Counted from the first letter of the stretch, positions 45,953 through 55,863 are shown. The stretch is 64,000 nt of DNA from Clostridiales bacterium (GCA_019418225.1 DYCF01000007.1:1-64000); one strand, 5' to 3'. The notes: generated by a model not told the origin, from the letters alone. Made by a program: numbers and translations.

Positions 45953-47486
45953 GGTTTACCTCATTGGTGCAGGGCCAGGTGATTATAAATTATTAACATT
46001 AAAGGCATTAGAATGTTTACAAAAAGCAGATGTTATTGTTTATGACCGTCTAGCTAATAGTGAGTATTTAAAACAAGGTAAAACGGGCTGCGAATATATA
46101 GATGTAGGTAAGGCATCTAGCAACCATACAATGCCACAAGATGAAATTAATGAAGTGTTAGCTACAAAGGCAGCAGAAGGTAAAATTGTTGCAAGGCTCA
46201 AAGGTGGTGACCCTTATGTATTTGGCCGCGGCGGTGAAGAAGGGGAGTACTTATATGATAGAGGGATTGCCTTTGAAGTTATTCCAGGGATAACTTCTGC
46301 TATTGGCGGTTTATGTTATGCGGGAATACCAATTACACATAGAAATTGTGCCTCTTCATTTCATGTGATTACAGGTCACTTAAAAGATGAAAATAGTGAA
46401 CTGGATTGGGAAGCTTTAGGAAGACTGCAAGGGACTTTAGTATTTTTAATGGGTGTAGCTAATCTGCAAAAGATTACTTCTAAGTTAATGGAAAACGGTA
46501 AAGATAAAAAGACGCCAGTTGCGCTAATTAGTTGGGCAACGCGTTACAATCAAAGTGTAGTTACAGGCAACTTAGAAAACATTTATGAAACTGCACTTAA
46601 AGAAGGTGTAAAACCACCAACACTTATTGTAGTAGGCGAAGTTGTCAATTTAAGAGAGAAGCTTAATTTCTTTGAGGAAAAGCCGCTTTTTGGAAAAAGC
46701 ATTATGGTGACACGTGCTAGAACACAAAGCAGTACACTCGTTTCATGCATTCAAGATGAAGGCGGTAGAGTTATTGAGTTCCCAACGATTTATATCAAAG
46801 AAAATGAAGAAAAAGAAGCTTTAAAAGCAGCAATAGCAGAAATAGATACTTATAACTACTTAGTGTTTACAAGTCAGAATGCAGTAGAGATATTCTTTGA
46901 GCGTTTATTACAAGAGGGCAAAGATACGCGAGCACTTGGGAATATTAAAGTGGCAGCTATAGGTGCAGTAACACAGAAGGCACTTAAAGATAAAGGGATT
47001 TTAGTAGATATCATGCCAGAAAAGGCAGTAGCAGAAGCGTTGTATGAAAGTCTGGCAAAGGTGATTCAGAAGGAAGATAAAGTACTGCTACCACAAGCTA
47101 TAAATGCAAGAGATTACTTACATGAAGCGTTAGAGAAAATCTGCAAGGTAACATCACTTCCAATTTACGAAACTGTAATAGAGACAAAAGCTTCTCTTGT
47201 AGGAAATGAGAATGTGAGCAGCTTGGAAGAAAGACGCAAGGAGCTTATAAGTCTGCTAGACCATAAAGAAGTAGATTATATTACATTTACAAGCGCGTCT
47301 ACAGCAATTTATTTTATGGAGATTTTAGGTGAAGACAATCTTCATAAACTTGAAGGGGTAAGGCTTATTTCCATTGGTGAGATTACCTCGGCTAAGATGA
47401 AGGAATTAGGCATGAAGGTGTATAAAGAATCACCTAAGGCAAGAATAGAAAGTATTTTAGAGACAATTGCAGCAGATGAGAATTAA
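45939..47486 (+). CDS. cobA-hemD: Uroporphyrinogen III methyltransferase / synthase fusion
   Basis: About 515 residues with two enzymes joined. Residues 1-245 are the SAM-dependent C2,C7-methyltransferase ([55 protein letters not shown]) that makes precorrin-2. Residues 255-515 are uroporphyrinogen III synthase ([49 protein letters not shown]). The fusion channels uroporphyrinogen III straight to precorrin-2. ATG 45939 has aaaggaggc nine bases upstream; TTG 45933 is too close. Fusion of this type is common in clostridia. Confidence 0.95.
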   Translation: MKKGKVYLIGAGPGDYKLLTLKALECLQKADVIVYDRLANSEYLKQGKTGCEYIDVGKASSNHTMPQDEINEVLATKAAEGKIVARLKGGDPYVFGRGGEEGEYLYDRGIAFEVIPGITSAIGGLCYAGIPITHRNCASSFHVITGHLKDENSELDWEALGRLQGTLVFLMGVANLQKITSKLMENGKDKKTPVALISWATRYNQSVVTGNLENIYETALKEGVKPPTLIVVGEVVNLREKLNFFEEKPLFGKSIMVTRARTQSSTLVSCIQDEGGRVIEFPTIYIKENEEKEALKAAIAEIDTYNYLVFTSQNAVEIFFERLLQEGKDTRALGNIKVAAIGAVTQKALKDKGILVDIMPEKAVAEALYESLAKVIQKEDKVLLPQAINARDYLHEALEKICKVTSLPIYETVIETKASLVGNENVSSLEERRKELISLLDHKEVDYITFTSASTAIYFMEILGEDNLHKLEGVRLISIGEITSAKMKELGMKVYKESPKARIESILETIAADEN

Positions 47487-47506
47487 AGAAGAAGGGAAGT
47501 CTAAAA

Positions 47507-48475
47507 ATGATTAAAAGACCAAGAAGATTAAGAAGCAGTCAGGCAATCCGTAACTTAGTACGTGAAACAAAGCTTTGTGTAGAAGACTTTATTTATCCAC
47601 TTTTTGTAGTAGAAGGGGAAAATATCAAAGAAGAAATTTCATCTATGCCAGATGTATACCATTTTTCTATAGACCGTTTAAAAGAAGAAATTATGGAACT
47701 AAAAAGTTTAGGAATCCGTTATGTGATTTTATTTGGGATTCCAAATCATAAAGATGAATGTGGCTCAGAAGGCTTTGCACATGAGGGGATTGTACAGAAA
47801 GCTGTACGTGCCATTAAAGAATGGGACCCTGAAATGTTCGTTATTACAGATGTATGCATGTGTGAATACACAAGTCATGGTCACTGCGGCATTTTAACAG
47901 AATCTGGTTATGTGGATAATGATAAGACATTAGAATATTTAACTAAAATTGCTGTAAGTCATGCAGAAGCAGGAGCTGATATGGTAGCACCGTCCGACAT
48001 GATGGATGGCCGTATTTCTTCCCTTAGAAAAGGACTTGATGAAGCAGGTTACTTAAATGTATCTATTATGGCATATAGTGCGAAGTATTCATCTAGTTTT
48101 TATGGACCATTTAGAGAAGCAGCCCATTCAGCACCAAGCTTTGGTGACCGCAAGACATATCAAATGGACCCAGCTAATAGTGATGAAGCCTTACGTGAAG
48201 GGGCTTTAGATTGTGAAGAAGGGGCAGACATTATTATGGTTAAACCAGCCCTTTCTTATTTAGATATTATCAGACGCTTTAAAGATAACTTTAATATGCC
48301 AATTGCAGCTTATAACGTAAGTGGTGAGTATTCAATGCTTAAGTTAGCTGTTAAAAATGGGCTGTTAAGCGAAGATGCTATTTATGAAAGTGTCATGTCT
48401 ATTAAACGTGCAGGGGCAAGCATTATTATTACTTACTTTGCAAAAGATTTAGCTAAAAAGATAAAGGGGTGCTAA
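47507..48475 (+). CDS. hemB: Porphobilinogen synthase (ALA dehydratase)
   Basis: A 322-residue enzyme condensing two 5-aminolevulinates. The zinc-binding Cys triad is visible in [15 protein letters not shown], so it is the zinc-dependent form. The Schiff-base lysines lie in [18 protein letters not shown] and [13 protein letters not shown]. It ends just before hemL. Confidence 0.97.
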   Translation: MIKRPRRLRSSQAIRNLVRETKLCVEDFIYPLFVVEGENIKEEISSMPDVYHFSIDRLKEEIMELKSLGIRYVILFGIPNHKDECGSEGFAHEGIVQKAVRAIKEWDPEMFVITDVCMCEYTSHGHCGILTESGYVDNDKTLEYLTKIAVSHAEAGADMVAPSDMMDGRISSLRKGLDEAGYLNVSIMAYSAKYSSSFYGPFREAAHSAPSFGDRKTYQMDPANSDEALREGALDCEEGADIIMVKPALSYLDIIRRFKDNFNMPIAAYNVSGEYSMLKLAVKNGLLSEDAIYESVMSIKRAGASIIITYFAKDLAKKIKGC

Positions 48476-48477
48476 AA

Positions 48478-49779
48478 ATGAAAAATGAAAGATCAAAAGC
48501 TATTTTTGAAGAAGCAGTTAAATATATTCCAGGTGGGGTAAATAGCCCCGTTCGAGCTTTTAAAGCAGTTGGTTTAGACCCTGTATTTATTGACCATGCC
48601 CATGGCAGCCGTGTAACAGATGTAGATGGCAATGAGTTTATCGACTATGTTTGTTCATGGGGGCCACTTATGCTTGGGCATAGCCCAGAAGCTATTGTAA
48701 GCGGCATTGAGGAAGTGGTTCGAAAAGGCACAAGCTATGGTTTCCCTACAGAGATTGAAGTAGAGATGGCAAAGCTTATTGTAGAGGCTTATCCAGCCAT
48801 TGATAAAGTTAGAATGGTTAACTCAGGTACAGAAGCTACTATGAGTGCACTTCGTGTGGCAAGAGGATTTACAGGTCGTAATAAAATCCTTAAATTTGAA
48901 GGTTGTTATCATGGACACTCAGATGCCTTACTTGTTCAATCCGGTTCAGGGGCTTTAACATTTGGCGTGCCTACAAGTCCTGGTGTACCAGCTGATGTTG
49001 TAAAAGATACATTAGTTTCAAGATACAATGACTGCGAAGCTGTGAGAGAAATCTTCGAAAGCCAAGGCAAGGAGATTGCAGCTGTTATCGTAGAAACAGT
49101 AGCAGGTAACATGGGTGTTATTGAAGGAAAGAAAGAATTCTTACAAACACTTAGAGACTTATGCAGCGAATATGGTGCTGTTTTAATCTTTGATGAGGTT
49201 ATCACTGGCTTTAGAATTGCCTACGGTAGTTCAGTAGAATATTTCGGTATTAAGCCAGATATGGTATGCTTCGGTAAAATCATTGGAGCAGGTTTACCAG
49301 TAGGTGCGTATGGTGGAACAGATGAAATTATGTCTATGGTATCACCACTAGGTCCAGTTTACCAAGCTGGTACATTATCAGGTAACCCACTTGCTATGTA
49401 TATGGGTAAAAAGAATCTAGAAATCTTAAGAGATCACCCAGAAATTTATACAACACTAAGTGCTAAAGCAACACGCCTTGCAGAGGGCTTAGAAGCCAAT
49501 ATTAGAGACCTGTCCCTCAATTTTACTGTGAATCATAGTGGGTCATTAGTATGCTTATTCTTTGGGCCAGGGCCTATTGAAAATTACGATGATGTTAAAC
49601 ATTGCAACACAGAGTTATTTAAAATTTACTTTGAAGAAATGTTGAAACGTGGCATTATTTTACCACCAGCACAATTTGAGGGAATGTTCCTCTCATATGC
49701 GCATACAGATGAAGATATTGAAGCAACAATTAAGGCAAGCTTTGAGGCACTTAAAGTTGTGAAAGAACATATGGCGTAG
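48478..49779 (+). CDS. hemL: Glutamate-1-semialdehyde 2,1-aminomutase
   Basis: A 433-residue PLP enzyme making 5-aminolevulinate. Seen are FKAVGLDPVFIDHAHGSR, MVNSGTEATMSALRVARGFT, the DEVITGFRIA motif, and the PLP lysine in CFGKIIGAGLPVGAYGG. ATG 48478 follows aaagggg; the longer GTG frame (48469) begins inside hemB. It is the last gene of block 1, and no terminator is obvious before riboswitch 2. Confidence 0.97.
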   Translation: MKNERSKAIFEEAVKYIPGGVNSPVRAFKAVGLDPVFIDHAHGSRVTDVDGNEFIDYVCSWGPLMLGHSPEAIVSGIEEVVRKGTSYGFPTEIEVEMAKLIVEAYPAIDKVRMVNSGTEATMSALRVARGFTGRNKILKFEGCYHGHSDALLVQSGSGALTFGVPTSPGVPADVVKDTLVSRYNDCEAVREIFESQGKEIAAVIVETVAGNMGVIEGKKEFLQTLRDLCSEYGAVLIFDEVITGFRIAYGSSVEYFGIKPDMVCFGKIIGAGLPVGAYGGTDEIMSMVSPLGPVYQAGTLSGNPLAMYMGKKNLEILRDHPEIYTTLSAKATRLAEGLEANIRDLSLNFTVNHSGSLVCLFFGPGPIENYDDVKHCNTELFKIYFEEMLKRGIILPPAQFEGMFLSYAHTDEDIEATIKASFEALKVVKEHMA

Positions 49780-49873
49780 TGAATGTTAAATGCTACTGCA
49801 TAATGGACTGTGATAGACTATTTAGCTAGCATAGGACATTATAAATCAGTATAAATATATTATGATATAAAAT

Positions 49874-50092
49874 AAGGTGCCCTTATGGGCTTAATAGGGA
49901 AAGTTAAGAGCTGCAGCCCCCGCTACTGTTACTGAGGATACGAAGCGCATAAAAAGTCACTGCAGATTAAATTTTAGAAGTTTATAAGAAGCTCTAAGAT
50001 GAAGGTCTGTGGGAAGGCAAGCTAAGTAGATGAATCATGAGCCAGGAGAACTGCCTTATTTTTATATAAAATCTACTTTCGGAGGGAAAGAG
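49874..50092 (+). ncRNA. Cobalamin riboswitch 2
   Basis: Conserved parts appear in order: atagggaa, gctgcagcccccgctactgt, gggaaggcaagc, gagccaggagaactgcc, and the 3' end ctttcggagggaaag. The element ends about 15 bases before cbiM, and no terminator intervenes. The 3' part merges with the gggagga ribosome site. Control is therefore probably translational, unlike riboswitch 1. Confidence 0.93.
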
Positions 50093-50106
50093 GGAGGAAT
50101 AAGAGA

Positions 50107-50832
50107 ATGAAAAAATTAAATCATTCAGTTGTCACCGCATTATTATTTTTGGGGCTGGTTCCAGTCACCACTTATGGAATGCACATTATGGAAGGCTTTT
50201 TGCCTGTGAAATGGTCCATTATTTGGACGATTGTGTATTTACCATTCTTTGCATTAGGGTTAAAATCCCTTAGAAAAATTTTTAAAGAAAGTCCACAAAA
50301 GAAAGTACTTATTGCTTTAGTAGGCGCTTTTGTCTTCGTGCTTTCTGCACTTAAGATTCCATCAGTTACAGGAAGTTGTTCACATCCTACAGGTGTAGGC
50401 CTTGGGGCAATTATGTTTGGCCCATCAGTTATGTCTGTAGTAGGTTTACTTGCACTTGTTTTTCAAGCTGCACTTTTAGCACATGGTGGCTTTACGACAC
50501 TTGGCGCTAATGCCTTTTCAATGGCAGTAGTTGGGCCTTTTGTAAGTTACGGTATTTATAAGCTTTGTCGTAAGCTTAAAATGAATGTAGGATTTGCTGT
50601 ATTTTTAGCAGCAGCACTTGGAGATTTAGCCACATATGCAGTTACATCTATTGAGCTAGGTTTAGCATTTCCAGATAGTACAAGTGGGATAATGGGTGCA
50701 GTTATTAAATTCTTTGGTGTCTTTTTAATGACTCAGCTTCCTATTGCCATTGGTGAAGGATTACTCACAACAGTTGTTTATAATTTAGTACATAAGCATG
50801 AAGAAGAGGGGGTAACACATTATGAAGCATAA
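50107..50832 (+). CDS. cbiM: Cobalt ECF transporter substrate-specific component
   Basis: A 241-residue membrane protein. A signal-like N-terminus (about 1-24) would be removed to expose Met-His, the metal-binding N-terminus ([13 protein letters not shown]). Further family segments are [18 protein letters not shown] and [19 protein letters not shown]. About seven helices. It binds Co2+ and works with CbiN, CbiQ and CbiO encoded next. Riboswitch 2 lies directly upstream. Confidence 0.96.
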   Translation: MKKLNHSVVTALLFLGLVPVTTYGMHIMEGFLPVKWSIIWTIVYLPFFALGLKSLRKIFKESPQKKVLIALVGAFVFVLSALKIPSVTGSCSHPTGVGLGAIMFGPSVMSVVGLLALVFQAALLAHGGFTTLGANAFSMAVVGPFVSYGIYKLCRKLKMNVGFAVFLAAALGDLATYAVTSIELGLAFPDSTSGIMGAVIKFFGVFLMTQLPIAIGEGLLTTVVYNLVHKHEEEGVTHYEA

Positions 50833-51130
50833 TACCAGAGTAAATGTTATTTTAATTTTATTAGCAGCTATTTTGATTTTTGGACCATTATTTATTAACC
50901 CACATGCAGAGTATGGCGGCTCAGATGGGCAGGCAGAAGAAGTGATTGGAGAGCTTGCGCCAGAGTATGAGCCATGGTTTGAACCTTTTTATGAACCAGC
51001 TAGCGGGGAGATTGAAAGTTTATTCTTTTCATTACAAGCAGCACTTGGAGCAGGAGTTATTTGTTATTACCTAGGGTATCAGCAAGGTAAAAAACGAAAA
51101 GCAGCTGTGCCAATGACTCAAGGAAATTAA
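50822..51130 (+). CDS. cbiN: Cobalt transporter auxiliary component
   Basis: A 102-residue protein with two membrane helices (about 9-25 and 70-88) and an extracellular loop ([20 protein letters not shown], then [18 protein letters not shown]). It helps load metal into CbiM. It overlaps cbiM by 11 bases, and cbiQ begins two bases after its stop. Confidence 0.95.
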   Translation: MKHNTRVNVILILLAAILIFGPLFINPHAEYGGSDGQAEEVIGELAPEYEPWFEPFYEPASGEIESLFFSLQAALGAGVICYYLGYQQGKKRKAAVPMTQGN

Positions 51131-51131
51131 T

Positions 51132-51809
51132 ATGATTAAGATTGATTATATTGCTTATAATAACCCATTAGCTAATAAGAACCCTTATGTAAAAAGTGGT
51201 TTTGCCATGGGGCTTCTTATAGCAGCTATTAGTTTTAAATCAGTTTATTTATTAGCGTTCATTATTTTTATAATGAACGCCCTTATATTAGTGGGCGTAC
51301 GTATTGAATTTAAGTTTTATTTAAAGCTTCTCATGATTCCCGTAAGTTTCTTAGGGCTTAGTACCATGATGATTTTGATAACGTATAATACGCAGGCCGC
51401 TAACTTTGTTATAAAATGTCATGCATTTGGCGGATTTATTGGTATAACCCATGAGACACTACGTACAGCGTGCTATTTATTTTTAAGATGCTTTGCAAGT
51501 ATATGCTGCATTTATTTTATGACACTAACCGTGGGAATGAATCAGCTGATACAAGTACTAAGAAAATTACATTTGCCTCATGAGATTATTGAGCTGCTTA
51601 TTTTAATGTACCGATTTATTTTTATTTTCTTAGAAGAGATGGAAGAAATGAAAAGAGCGCAAGAAATGAGATTTGGTTATACCGATTTATATACATCTTA
51701 TCATTCAACTGGCATGCTGATTAGTCAACTTTTTAAACGCATTATGCAGCGTTATGAAGAACTTTGCGTGGCGCTTGAAATGAAGCTATATGAAGGGACT
51801 TTTTATTAA
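51132..51809 (+). CDS. cbiQ: Cobalt ECF transporter transmembrane component
   Basis: A 225-residue T-component with about five helices. The cytosolic coupling motifs that contact the ATPase are around EMKRAQEMRFGYTDL and YEELCVALEMKLYEG. Its end overlaps or abuts the next small gene. Confidence 0.94.
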   Translation: MIKIDYIAYNNPLANKNPYVKSGFAMGLLIAAISFKSVYLLAFIIFIMNALILVGVRIEFKFYLKLLMIPVSFLGLSTMMILITYNTQAANFVIKCHAFGGFIGITHETLRTACYLFLRCFASICCIYFMTLTVGMNQLIQVLRKLHLPHEIIELLILMYRFIFIFLEEMEEMKRAQEMRFGYTDLYTSYHSTGMLISQLFKRIMQRYEELCVALEMKLYEGTFY

Positions 51810-51810
51810 A

Positions 51811-52074
51811 ATGGAACACTATAAATTTACACAAAATAAACAATGCGAATATTTTCCTTGTCATAAGGTGGAGAATACTGAAACATTTAACTGTCTTTTT
51901 TGCTTTTGCCCACTTTATACGTTAGGAAATCAGTGTGGAGGTGACTTTGAATATACAGCAAAGGGTATTAAAAGTTGTATGAAGTGTACGAAGACACATG
52001 GATTAAATGCACATGAACATGTGATGGGAAAGATGAAGCTGATTATGGAGATGGCAAAAGAAAGTAAAAAATGA
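51811..52074 (+). CDS. Cys-rich small-domain protein in the cobalt-transport operon
   Basis: An 87-residue protein of the Cys-rich small domain family. Nine to ten Cys are arranged as CEYFPCH, CLFCFCPLY, CGG and CMKCTKTH, with several His nearby, so it is probably a metal-binding protein. It lies between cbiQ and cbiO, where a cobalt chaperone or metal sensor would make sense, but its function is not established. The start is either ATG 51790 (overlapping cbiQ) or ATG 51811. The latter begins the conserved part and has gaaggga upstream. Confidence 0.8.
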   Translation: MEHYKFTQNKQCEYFPCHKVENTETFNCLFCFCPLYTLGNQCGGDFEYTAKGIKSCMKCTKTHGLNAHEHVMGKMKLIMEMAKESKK

Positions 52075-52116
52075 TAATTAGAAGGATGGCATTAAGAAGG
52101 AAGGAGGCGAAGTGGT

Positions 52117-52929
52117 GTGATTGAAGTTAGGCGCGTGACCTATGCTTATGATAAGGAATGTAGGGCGTTAGAAGATGTGAATATGGACTTTGACAAGGGG
52201 AAGATTATTGGCGTTATTGGTGTGAATGGCTCTGGAAAGTCTACTTTGTTTCAGAGTATTGTAGGACTTTTAAAACCTGATAAGGGAGAGATTCTTTGTG
52301 AAGGGATGCCAATTAGATATGATAAGAAGAGCTTATATGAACTACGTAAAAAAGTAGGGATGGTTTTTCAAGACCCTGATAAGCAAATTTTTTATGATAA
52401 TGTATATGAAGATATAGCCTTTGCACTTCGCAATATGAAGCTTGATGAGACTGAAATTAAGAAACGTATAGAAGAAGCCTTAGAAAGAGTTGGCGGTATA
52501 GAGTGGCAAAAACGCGGTGTACATTTTTTAAGTCATGGTCAGAAGAAGAGAGTAGCAATTGCGTCAGTTTTAGCAATGAAGCAGCAGCTGATATTAATGG
52601 ATGAGCCTACTGCAGGACTTGACCCTAGAAGTGTACGCAAGATGGTTCAGATTATAAAAGAGATTGCCAGTGATGGAACAAAAGTAGTTATTTCCAGCCA
52701 TGATATGGACCTTATTTATGAAATATGTGATTATATTTATGTTCTAGAAAAAGGTAAAGTCATTAGTGAGGGAAAGATAGAAGAAGTTTTTTCTAAAGAT
52801 AACACATTGGAAGAGATAGGATTAAGTAATCCATGGTTAGTGAAAGTACATAAGTATATGGGCTTACCGTTATTTAGGACAGAAAAAGAACTTTATAAGT
52901 ATTATGAGAAGCAGCGTTCAGAGGCCTAA
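52117..52929 (+). CDS. cbiO: Cobalt ECF transporter ATPase
   Basis: A 270-residue ATPase with Walker A GVNGSGKST, Q-loop MVFQDPDKQIFYDNVYEDIAF (typical for CbiO), Walker B LILMDEPTAGLDP and switch His SSHDMDL. The signature is LSHGQKKRVAIA, with His in place of the usual first Gly of LSGGQ. The start is GTG with aaggaggc upstream. Completes the cobalt importer. Confidence 0.95.
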   Translation: MIEVRRVTYAYDKECRALEDVNMDFDKGKIIGVIGVNGSGKSTLFQSIVGLLKPDKGEILCEGMPIRYDKKSLYELRKKVGMVFQDPDKQIFYDNVYEDIAFALRNMKLDETEIKKRIEEALERVGGIEWQKRGVHFLSHGQKKRVAIASVLAMKQQLILMDEPTAGLDPRSVRKMVQIIKEIASDGTKVVISSHDMDLIYEICDYIYVLEKGKVISEGKIEEVFSKDNTLEEIGLSNPWLVKVHKYMGLPLFRTEKELYKYYEKQRSEA

Positions 52930-52943
52930 TGGTACTTATACAA

Positions 52944-52997
52944 TAGAAAGAATAGATAGAAAGAATAGATAGAAAGAATAGATAGAATAGAAATAGT
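52944..52997 (+). repeat. 13-bp tandem repeat
   Basis: Three to four copies of agaaagaatagat, the last imperfect, in the cbiO-cobT gap. Like the attag repeat at 41.97 kb, it suggests slippage-prone spacers inside the operon. Confidence 0.8.
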
Positions 52998-53056
52998 AGA
53001 CGTTGTAGAGAAAAGTATACTATGCATTTAGCAAGATATTTAAAGTGGAGGATAAG

Positions 53057-54097
53057 ATGAGTAGATTAGAGGAAGCCTTACATAATATTACACCTCTTGA
53101 TGAAGAGGCAATGCAAAAAGCACAAGAGAAGCTAGATAATTTAAGTAAGCCACTTGGAAGCATGGGAAGGTTAGAAGATATTTGTCGCACTTTAGCGGGC
53201 ATTTATGGTGAAACAAGCTTTGATATTTCTAGAAAAGTCGTAATAGGTTTTGCTGGAGACCATGGTGTGTATGAAGAGGGCGTGGCAGTAGATCCACAGT
53301 GGATTACTAAGGCACAGATTCCAAATTTTGCAAAGGGTATTTGCGGTGTAGGAACACTGGCTAAGTTTATAGGTGCAGATATTGTAGCTGTAGATGTAGG
53401 TGTAAAATGTGATGAGCCTCTACCAGGTGTTTTAGATTATAAAATCAGACAAGGCACAAGTAACTTAGCTAAAGGGCCAGCAATGACACGAGAAGAAGCC
53501 ATCCGTTCTTTAGAAGTCGGAATTGAGGTTGTAGAGAGATGTGTGAAAGAAGGTTATAAGGTCATTGGCATTGGTGAAATGGGTATTGCCAATACAACGC
53601 CTACTAGCGCTATTATTTCTGTGTATGGAGAATGTGACCCTAGTGAAGTTACAGGCAAAGGTGCAGGTTTAAGTCCTGAGGGGGTTAAACATAAGGCAGA
53701 TGTCATAAGAAAGGCAATTGCACTAAATAAACCTAATAAAGAAGATGCACTAGATGTGCTTTCGAAGGTAGGCGGTTTTGAAATAGGTGCTATGGCGGGT
53801 GCTATTTTAGGTGGGGCTTTATATAAAGTACCTGTTGTATTAGATGGCTTTATTTCGTATGCGGCAGCAATATTAGCTTATCATTTATGCCCATTAAGTC
53901 GTGAATATATGATAGGATCTCATTATTCAGCAGAACCAGGTTCTAAAAAAGCGACAGAGCTTTTAGGTGTTGCCCCGATGCTGAATTTAGAAATGCGACT
54001 AGGAGAAGGTTCAGGTGGAATTCTTGTTTTTAATATTATGGATGCTGCACATTATGTATATGAAAACATGGCGACACGTGCTGAGAGCAATTGTTAA
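53057..54097 (+). CDS. cobT: Nicotinate-nucleotide:dimethylbenzimidazole phosphoribosyltransferase
   Basis: A 346-residue enzyme activating the lower-ligand base of cobalamin. It has LDNLSKPLGSMGRLEDI, GFAGDHGVYEEGV, GIGEMGIANTTPTSAI, and the catalytic Glu in LEMRLGEGSGG. ATG 53057 has ggagga upstream; GTG 53045 is the longer alternative. No bluB or bza genes are present, so the source of the base is not encoded here. Confidence 0.95.
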   Translation: MSRLEEALHNITPLDEEAMQKAQEKLDNLSKPLGSMGRLEDICRTLAGIYGETSFDISRKVVIGFAGDHGVYEEGVAVDPQWITKAQIPNFAKGICGVGTLAKFIGADIVAVDVGVKCDEPLPGVLDYKIRQGTSNLAKGPAMTREEAIRSLEVGIEVVERCVKEGYKVIGIGEMGIANTTPTSAIISVYGECDPSEVTGKGAGLSPEGVKHKADVIRKAIALNKPNKEDALDVLSKVGGFEIGAMAGAILGGALYKVPVVLDGFISYAAAILAYHLCPLSREYMIGSHYSAEPGSKKATELLGVAPMLNLEMRLGEGSGGILVFNIMDAAHYVYENMATRAESNC

Positions 54098-54199
54098 GTG
54101 ATACTTGAATAAGGGAATGCGGCAAAATGATGAGTTGGAGATACTCTGGCTAGATTTTTGACCAAGTAGGAATAGAATAAAAAAGAAAAGAGGTAAGAT

Positions 54200-54787
54200 A
54201 TGAGTCAAATTATATTAGTTACAGGTGGTGCTAGATCAGGTAAAAGCAGTTTTGCAGAAGAGTTATGCCGCATGCAAAATAATAGCACAGCTTATATTGC
54301 TACAAGTATCCCGTTTGATGAAGAAATGAAAGACCGTGTGAAAAAGCATAGAGAAATGAGGCCGGGGACCTGGAAAACTTATGAAGTTTATCAAAAGGTA
54401 TATGAAAAGATTTCAGAGATTGCAGCAAAACATGAAACAGTTATTTTAGACTGTGTTACGTTGATGGTTAATAATTTAATGTTTGAAGAAAATATTGATT
54501 ATGACTGCATAACACCAGAAGAGGCAAATAAATTAGAAGCTTATATTAAAAATGAGTTTGAAAAACTTCTTGAAGAGGTCTGCAAGACGAATTTATATTT
54601 TGTAATTGTAACGAATGAAATAGGTATGAGTCCTGTGGCTGCCAATAAGCTTACGCGTATTTATACAGATATTATAGGACGAATGAATCAGCTTATTGCT
54701 AAGCAGGCAGACGAAGTATATTTCGTAGTGAGTGGTATTCCGATGAAGATTAAGGATATGCAAGCAATCAATAAGGTAGAAGGGTAG
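54200..54787 (+). CDS. cobU: Adenosylcobinamide kinase / guanylyltransferase
   Basis: A 195-residue bifunctional enzyme. It has the P-loop VTGGARSGKSSFAEEL, the guanylylated His region KKHREMRPGTWKTYE, LDCVTLMVNNL, and VTNEIGMSPVAANKL. It makes GDP-cobinamide for CobS, whose gene starts six bases later. Confidence 0.95.
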   Translation: MSQIILVTGGARSGKSSFAEELCRMQNNSTAYIATSIPFDEEMKDRVKKHREMRPGTWKTYEVYQKVYEKISEIAAKHETVILDCVTLMVNNLMFEENIDYDCITPEEANKLEAYIKNEFEKLLEEVCKTNLYFVIVTNEIGMSPVAANKLTRIYTDIIGRMNQLIAKQADEVYFVVSGIPMKIKDMQAINKVEG

Positions 54788-54793
54788 AGTAGA

Positions 54794-55552
54794 ATGAAAA
54801 GATTTATAGGGATTATACAATTTTTAACCCGTATACCTATACCGATAGATGTAGGTTTTGATGAGGAGTTTCATAAGAGTACAAGGTACTTTCCTCTAGT
54901 AGGACTTATTTTAGGCCTTTGTTATTATTTGATAGGCGTTGTGAGTCGTATATTTTTTGAGGACTATATAGTAGCAGTACTTATTTTATTAGGAACCGTG
55001 GTATTAACAGGTGGGTTACATTTAGATGGGGTAGGAGATACCTTTGATGGGCTCTATAGTTATAGAGATAAGGACCGTATTCTAGAAATTATGAAAGATT
55101 CAAGATTAGGAACTAATGCGCTATTAAGCATTTTATTTTTGATTTTATTAAAGTTAGGATTCTTAGTAAGCCTCTTAGCACAAGATAAGTTATGGGTTGT
55201 CATTATTATGCCAGTGCTTGCAAGAACATTTCAAGTTGTAGCTTGCTATAAAGGTAAGACGCCAAGAACACAAGGTATGGGAAACATATTTATTGGCAAG
55301 GTAAGTAACATTTCGCTGGGGATTGCATTAGGATTAGCAGCAGGGCTCACTATAGGGGTTGTGTTGATTTTCAATCCCTTTTCATGGCAGTTAATTTTAA
55401 AGGTGGCATTGGCAGTAGGTGTGGTAGCATTAGCTTTAAAGCTTTTTGAAAGAAGTGTTTATAAAAAAATAGATGGGATTACAGGAGACATACTAGGCTG
55501 CATTTGTGAAATGGCAGAACTAGGTATATGTATTGTCATGTATTTTTTATAG
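54794..55552 (+). CDS. cobS: Cobalamin-5'-phosphate synthase
   Basis: A 252-residue membrane enzyme with about six helices. It joins GDP-cobinamide with the alpha-ribazole phosphate made by CobT. Diagnostic segments are QFLTRIPIP at the N-terminus and GGLHLDGVGDTFDGLYSYRD with the metal-binding Asp residues. Last gene of block 2. Confidence 0.95.
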   Translation: MKRFIGIIQFLTRIPIPIDVGFDEEFHKSTRYFPLVGLILGLCYYLIGVVSRIFFEDYIVAVLILLGTVVLTGGLHLDGVGDTFDGLYSYRDKDRILEIMKDSRLGTNALLSILFLILLKLGFLVSLLAQDKLWVVIIMPVLARTFQVVACYKGKTPRTQGMGNIFIGKVSNISLGIALGLAAGLTIGVVLIFNPFSWQLILKVALAVGVVALALKLFERSVYKKIDGITGDILGCICEMAELGICIVMYFL

Positions 55553-55563
55553 ACCAAAATAAG

Positions 55564-55611
55564 TTTGTCACTGTACATGTATATTCCAAGATTTTAGTTA
55601 GTTTCTCTTTT
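55564..55611. repeat. Fragment of the 113-bp repeat
   Basis: The segment tacatgtatattccaag followed by a ttagtttctct arm matches the inverted copy at 29.65 kb. Only the gagaaac half of the element is present. Confidence 0.65.
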
Positions 55612-55630
55612 AAAATATGGCCAAGATAAG

Positions 55631-55688
55631 CTAATAAATGAGCCTTTTAAGAATGGCAGCGTATGCTATTTTTAAGAGGCTTATTTGA
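55631..55688 (+). terminator. Hairpin ending the cobalamin block, terminator-like
   Basis: The arms aataaatgagccttttaagaa and ttaagaggcttattt pair over about 20 bp with a short loop, but the T run is poor. It lies about 80 bases after cobS. The remaining 170 bases before ppnP are AT-rich, without clear features. Confidence 0.6.
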
Positions 55689-55863
55689 TGATATAAGTGG
55701 TAACAAAGGTGAAAGAAAGTAATCTAGGCAAAATATAACAATAATTTAGTGAAGAAGTTGGTTATAATTAAATAAAAATAATACAATATTTGTAAAAAGT
55801 ATAGAAAAAATGGATTCGTATTGTACAATATAAAAAAAGTAAAACGATAAAGGGGTCTAGGTT

